A stretch of 64,000 nucleotides of DNA from NCBI GenBank assembly GCA_036429605.1, contig CM071590.1, positions 5,146,001 through 5,210,000 of the forward strand. Reading direction: 5' to 3'. The stretch is from Cladobotryum mycophilum. Taxonomy: Eukaryota; Ascomycota; Sordariomycetes; Hypocreales; Hypocreaceae. The notes below the pieces were generated by a model, which worked only from the letters and a program-made list of their open reading frames with translations, had not been told where the DNA came from and made no database searches. Position 1 is the first letter of the stretch; each line of letters starts with the position of its first letter. Both the position numbers and the translations under genes were made by a program. Below, piece after piece: positions 59,979 through 64,000 of the stretch.

Positions 59979-61676
59979 ATGGCTCCATCTTCTCCAGACT
60001 CTGACGCCTCGGAGTCATTTCCAGACCATCACTCACAAGCAGCCCTGGTCCGGCAATCCACGAACCCCGACGATGATGAGCCAAAACGATCATCGCAAGA
60101 TGCTCCCAAGTCGACAGCTGTCGTTGACGAGCGACCGGGCCTCGTGATGCCAGAAATGAGCGATGGCGACGTGCCAACAACATCTAAATGGGAGATTTGG
60201 TCGTGGTACTCTTACTACATTGGCTCCAACGGCCTTTCGCTGTTCAACTTTGGCCCTACAGCCTTTCAAAATCTGCTTACCCAAGCGGCCAGTTCCGAGC
60301 CGGGCGAACTGCTGCTATTCGCTGGTCGTCGTCGCGATGTTAATAGCATTGTTTTACTAACGAATGGCATGTCTTTCGCTATCCAGGCCGCTTTGTTTCT
60401 CATAATTGGTGCCTACGCCGACTTTGGCACTGGTCGCCGATGGATCCTGATAGTATGGTCAATCATCGCATATGGCATCGGCTTTGCTTGGCTCGGTGTG
60501 CACGATCCAGAGAAATGGAGGATTGCTACAGGGCTTTATATCGTTGGCTTAATAGCCTATCAATTAACACTTACATACTGGACTGCTGCGTTCCCCTCTC
60601 TGGCGCGCAACACCGTGACTATCAAGGAGTCTCGCTTATCATATGAGGCTGGTGATATTACTCTTCAAGAGCTTGACCGCCGAGACGAAATGGAGAGAAG
60701 CCGGCTCAGCAATGTCGCCTTCTATGTCCAATCGATGGGAGAAGTTGTGATCCTTGCCATAATCGTCGGCATCATGTTCGCCGTCAAGGTGGATGAAAGC
60801 GCTTCCAACAACAATTGGGGGCTATCAGTCCTCATCACCTTTGCCACGGCATGCTGGCTGGTGCTCTCAATACCGTGGTTTCTTTGCGAAAAAACGCGCC
60901 CAGGAATGATGATCCCTGCCGGCTTGAATATTGTCACTGTTGGCTTCTGGCAGCTCTACGAGGCCATTACCCAGATCAAACAGCTCAAGCAGAGCCTGAT
61001 CTTCCTAGCAGGCTACTTTCTCCTTGGAGACTCTCTCAACACGACAGTCACTGTCGTTTCAACCTTACAGAATGAAGTCGTGACCTACAACACTCTGACA
61101 TTGACGTATCTTCTCATCGTTGGCATCGTTGCACAGGGCGTCGGTATAGGTGGATTCTGGCTCATTCAGAAACGATTTAATCTCAGTGCCAAAACCATGT
61201 TCAACGCCATCATGGTAGCCATCATCGTCCTTGATGGCTGGGGCATGATTGGTAACTGGACGAATAAGTTTGGCTTCCACAACAAATGGGAATTTTGGCT
61301 TTACCAGGCATTTTATGGGTTGCTTGTCTGTCCATGGTACAGCTATTCGCAAATCATGATCAGCTCCGTCACGCCTCAGGGACACGAATTTCTCTTTTTC
61401 TCGATATTTAATATTATCGGCAAGTCGTCGAGTTTTATCGGCCCGCTCATCAGCAGTGCCATCATTGATGCCACGCCAGGCGGGAAAAACAACAGCGCGC
61501 CATTCTACTTCCTGTTTGGGCTGAGCCTCCTCAGCGCCATTGGAATTTGGACATTCCTCGATTTGGAGAAGAGTGCCAGAGAGCAGGAGGCATTTTTAGC
61601 ACAAGAGAAGGTTCGGATGGCGGGTGAGTCTGGCACCGCAAGCAAGGTGACAAGCCAGCAGCAGACGGATTCATGA
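59979..61676 (+). CDS. Atg22-like vacuolar MFS transporter
   Basis: Atg22 exports amino acids from the vacuole after autophagic breakdown. The uninterrupted frame gives 565 residues from a good start (CACCATGG). A hydrophilic Ser/Asp-rich head of about 70 residues precedes WEIWSWYSYYIGSNGLSLFNF, which matches the Atg22 start of helix 1. About eleven or twelve membrane segments follow, with FGTGRRWILIVW after helix 3, a charged loop TVTIKESRLSYEAGDIT at the centre, and VTPQGHEFLFFSIFNIIGK with FIGPLISSAIID near the end, all typical of the family. Filamentous fungi often carry several Atg22 paralogues. Its place beside accessory genes suggests one of these, so substrate and role in autophagy are uncertain. 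Confidence 0.85.
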   Translation: MAPSSPDSDASESFPDHHSQAALVRQSTNPDDDEPKRSSQDAPKSTAVVDERPGLVMPEMSDGDVPTTSKWEIWSWYSYYIGSNGLSLFNFGPTAFQNLLTQAASSEPGELLLFAGRRRDVNSIVLLTNGMSFAIQAALFLIIGAYADFGTGRRWILIVWSIIAYGIGFAWLGVHDPEKWRIATGLYIVGLIAYQLTLTYWTAAFPSLARNTVTIKESRLSYEAGDITLQELDRRDEMERSRLSNVAFYVQSMGEVVILAIIVGIMFAVKVDESASNNNWGLSVLITFATACWLVLSIPWFLCEKTRPGMMIPAGLNIVTVGFWQLYEAITQIKQLKQSLIFLAGYFLLGDSLNTTVTVVSTLQNEVVTYNTLTLTYLLIVGIVAQGVGIGGFWLIQKRFNLSAKTMFNAIMVAIIVLDGWGMIGNWTNKFGFHNKWEFWLYQAFYGLLVCPWYSYSQIMISSVTPQGHEFLFFSIFNIIGKSSSFIGPLISSAIIDATPGGKNNSAPFYFLFGLSLLSAIGIWTFLDLEKSAREQEAFLAQEKVRMAGESGTASKVTSQQQTDS

Positions 61677-62203
61677 TTTATTTCCTTGTTATCTTTTTGT
61701 GACGGACCTGGTTGTCCTGATATATGGTTGCCACCAGGATGCAACGACTCTCTAGACAATTATCTCGTATCTGCTGATCACAGCGGATGCAAAATGTCCC
61801 GACCATGCCTTGACCAAGTTTCATCGTAGAGGGTCTGCTCCGACAAACCTTTGAATCGTAAATACCCATAACACGCAATGCTGTAAGTCATGCGATGCGT
61901 AGATATGAAGTTTGATCGAATTGTGTGACAATCAACTTGGGAATCAGGCTTCTAAGAAATTGTGACGCTGTGTCAGAATGTAGAAATTCGGCGGAATTCT
62001 GACTCGCACACTGTGTCTTAATCGCCCCATAGTAAGATAGCATTGCATCGTCCCCTGATAAGGAAGTAAGCAGAACACGGTGCATGGAACTAAGCCAGGA
62101 CACGCAGCAAGGTAAATAGCCCGAATATTTCGACTATATATGGATAATTCTCTTCACTTGTTGATGCCGTCATTATTACTTCAGCAAAAATAAAACGGCA
62201 AAC
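61677..62203. other. Intergenic region before the monooxygenase
   Basis: Short gap between two plus-strand genes. A TATATA-like element (TATATATGG) at about 62135-62143 could be the core promoter of the monooxygenase, about 65 bases before its ATG. Confidence 0.5.
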
Positions 62204-63451
62204 ATGTCTTCCTTACGAGTCCTCATATCCGGCGCTGGCATTGCAGGGCCAGCCATGGCATTTTGGCTCACTCGCCTGGGCCATTCATGCACTGTCCTAG
62301 AGCGCTTCCCTACACTGCGAACAGATGGACAGCAAGTCGACCTGCGCAACCATGGATTGGCCGTCATAGATCGCATGGGGCTTCGGGATGAAATCACGCG
62401 GCACAACATTGATGAAGTGGGATTTCAGCTTGTCAATGCAAAAGGCGAGAGGCAGATTTTGATGAGCAGGCAGGAGGAAGGTGATGGGAGGGCGAGAACG
62501 TTTACGAGTGAGTTGGAGATTATGAGGGGAGATTTGAGCAAAATCTTCTATGATGTTACGGAAGGGAAGGCGGAGTATAGGTTTGGAGTGACGGTGGAGG
62601 ATTATGAGAATGAGGGGGATGGGGTGAGAGTGAAGCTTTCGGACGGAACGGAGGAGAGGTTTGATCTCTTGGTGGCGGCGGATGGACAGAGTTCGAGGAT
62701 AAGGCAAAAGATGATGCAGGTGGATGAGGAGATTATGGACAATTCCATTATGCTGCAGTTATTCGCGGCATATTTCAAGGTTCCAAGGCGGCCCGACGAC
62801 GAGAATCTTGCTTCAGGGTGTCATGTACCTGGAAGGAGACTCATGGTGACCAGGTGGCATACAGAAGATGCTGGACAGGCATATTTGGTTACTAGGGCGG
62901 GCAGGGAGCTGCTAAATGAAGCGCTCAAGAAGGATGTTGAAGCGCAAAAGGCAGCGTTTGCCGAGGTGTTTGACGGGGCGGGGTGGCAGGCTGCGAGACT
63001 GATTGAGGCGATGAACAAGGCAAACGACTTTTACGCCGAGGAGGTTGTGCAACGGAAGAGCAGCCGGTGGTATAGCGGTCGAGTTGTGCTCTTGGGCGAT
63101 ACAGCGTATGCCCCTGGTGCTCTGACGGGCATGGGAACGACACTCGCGGTGGTGGGGGCCTACATCCTGGCTGGAGAGCTGGCTAAGCACGGGAACGATA
63201 TATCTGCCGGTTTGGCGGCGTTTGACAAGACCCTGAGGCCATTTGTGGAGGAGTCGCAGGTACTGCCTCCTGGAGTCTGGGGCGTCATGTGGCCCAACAC
63301 GGCATTTGGGGTGAAGATGCTGCACACAGTTGCGTGGATTGCGGTGTTGTTAAGGCTGGACAAGGTGGCGGCGTGGTTGGATGCGGGGTCTGCATGGAAG
63401 CTGCCAGAGTATAAGGATTTGAGTGAGGCTGTTGAGGGGTATAAGGAATAA
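62204..63451 (+). CDS. FAD-dependent monooxygenase (class A, PHBH/TetX-like)
   Basis: This is a flavoprotein hydroxylase using NAD(P)H and oxygen. The single exon gives 415 residues. The N-terminal Rossmann motif is VLISGAGIAGPAMAFWL (GxGxxG), followed by the acidic ribose-binding LERFPTLR. LLVAADGQSSRIRQ carries the DG motif for FAD and NAD(P)H, and VVLLGDTAYAPGALTGMGT carries the GD motif that contacts FAD ribitol. Length and lack of a membrane anchor fit soluble single-component enzymes acting on small aromatic or polyketide-like molecules. No biosynthetic core gene is visible within the window, so a role in a cluster cannot be shown. The third-position base use in 62460-62700 is notably G-rich compared with neighbours. 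Confidence 0.9.
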   Translation: MSSLRVLISGAGIAGPAMAFWLTRLGHSCTVLERFPTLRTDGQQVDLRNHGLAVIDRMGLRDEITRHNIDEVGFQLVNAKGERQILMSRQEEGDGRARTFTSELEIMRGDLSKIFYDVTEGKAEYRFGVTVEDYENEGDGVRVKLSDGTEERFDLLVAADGQSSRIRQKMMQVDEEIMDNSIMLQLFAAYFKVPRRPDDENLASGCHVPGRRLMVTRWHTEDAGQAYLVTRAGRELLNEALKKDVEAQKAAFAEVFDGAGWQAARLIEAMNKANDFYAEEVVQRKSSRWYSGRVVLLGDTAYAPGALTGMGTTLAVVGAYILAGELAKHGNDISAGLAAFDKTLRPFVEESQVLPPGVWGVMWPNTAFGVKMLHTVAWIAVLLRLDKVAAWLDAGSAWKLPEYKDLSEAVEGYKE

Positions 63452-63651
63452 GTTAGCGCGGTGGTCAGGATTCCAGTACTACCTTGTGAGCAAGAAGTAT
63501 AAGGATCAATAAGATATGACGCCTCTGAGCTCTATCAGATAAAGCAGCTTAAAACACTCGTACGCTAAACACCAACTTTCGTTGCAGATCTTGCTTGGCC
63601 CATTGGTTTTTATAAGGCAGAAACTGATTTGGACTAAAGGAGAAACGGAGC
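63452..63651. other. Promoter of the partial STAND gene
   Basis: A 200-base gap after the monooxygenase stop. It should hold the monooxygenase 3' end and the STAND gene promoter. No clear element is seen. Confidence 0.4.
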
Positions 63652-64000
63652 ATGAGCGATCCTCTAAGCATTAGTGCGAGCATCATAGCCGTCCTTCAGC
63701 TCGCGGCAACCGCGACGCAGTATGTGAAAGACGTCAAGAATGGCTCCACTGACCGACTGAGGCTACGTGACGAGCTGAGGGGCATAACATGTCTCCTTGA
63801 AATGCTCAGAGATCGCATTGAGGATGCGGACGACACCACTGATACCGGGCTGACATTGAAGCCTCTATTCTTCAACTCTCTCTGTGGTTCAGATGGCCCA
63901 GTCAATCTGTTCAAGACTGTCCTGGAGGATATCATCGCGAAACTGGCGCCGCAACACAAGATTTCTCGACTCATGCAGCCTTTGACATGGCCGTTCGATA
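63652..64000 (+). CDS. Fungal STAND/NLR N-terminal domain, partial (cut by window edge)
   Basis: From ATG 63652 the frame stays open for 116 codons to the end of the window. The start MSDPLSISASIIAVLQLAAT, followed by YVKDVKNGSTDRLRLRDEL and LLEMLRDRIEDA, matches the fungal N-terminal domain that precedes NACHT or NB-ARC modules in many STAND receptors carrying ankyrin or WD40 repeats. The domain is all-helical and related in layout to HeLo-like effector domains. What follows downstream is unknown, so whether this is a full receptor or a single-domain protein cannot be told. Confidence 0.8.
   Translation, partial: MSDPLSISASIIAVLQLAATATQYVKDVKNGSTDRLRLRDELRGITCLLEMLRDRIEDADDTTDTGLTLKPLFFNSLCGSDGPVNLFKTVLEDIIAKLAPQHKISRLMQPLTWPFD

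Noticed and set aside
1..64000. tRNA, rRNA, CRISPR or intact transposon
   Set aside because: I looked for T-arm consensus, 5S-like starts, regular spaced repeats and transposase motifs on both strands and found none.

Overview
This window is nuclear DNA from a filamentous ascomycete. The short introns (mostly 50-70 bp) have GTRNGT donors, CTAAC-type branch points and YAG acceptors. The gene set (synaptobrevin, mitochondrial arg-6, IVY1, Nup53/35, a fungal-specific family-2 glycosyltransferase, several MFS carriers, and NLR/HET-type incompatibility genes) fits Sordariomycetes. Hypocreales is my best guess, by inference from gene family and sequence style; no marker gene proves it.

Layout. The left third (1-14.9 kb) holds a vesicle SNARE gene, the bifunctional arginine enzyme ARG6, a large NLR-type receptor (alpha/beta-hydrolase, NB-ARC, about 19 TPRs) and, on the minus strand, a two-domain fasciclin protein with a GPI-type tail. 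The middle (14.9-31.2 kb) is almost empty: two gene-free stretches of about 7 and 8 kb, rich in microsatellites, flank one membrane-anchored GH16 glucanase-like gene. From 31.2 to 41.9 kb come the hyphal-growth type GT2 glycosyltransferase, IVY1, a convergent Nup53/35 nucleoporin and an F-box protein. The right third (42-64 kb) looks accessory. It has a PNP_UDP-domain protein with a separate tail exon resembling an amyloid signalling motif, a maltose/hexose-type MFS carrier, RNA 3'-phosphate cyclase, a HET-domain remnant, a broken sugar transporter, a Gly/Ser-repeat GPI protein, an Atg22-like carrier, a FAD monooxygenase, and the 5' end of a second STAND/NLR gene cut by the window edge.

Two threads stand out. 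First, nonself-recognition parts are scattered through the window: an NLR with a SesB-like hydrolase, a stand-alone PNP_UDP protein with an amyloid-like C-terminal motif, a HET remnant and a STAND N-terminal domain. The PNP_UDP tail sits behind an intron whose retention would remove it. Second, four otherwise good genes (arg-6, the NLR, the GH16 gene and an MFS transporter) each break frame by one missing base, and each break can be placed at a run of exactly five C or five G. That pattern is better explained by homopolymer under-calling in the assembly than by four independent mutations. The MFS transporter also carries damage that a base-call error cannot explain: a lost central loop and a palindrome-rich 285 bp segment. 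It is probably a real pseudogene.
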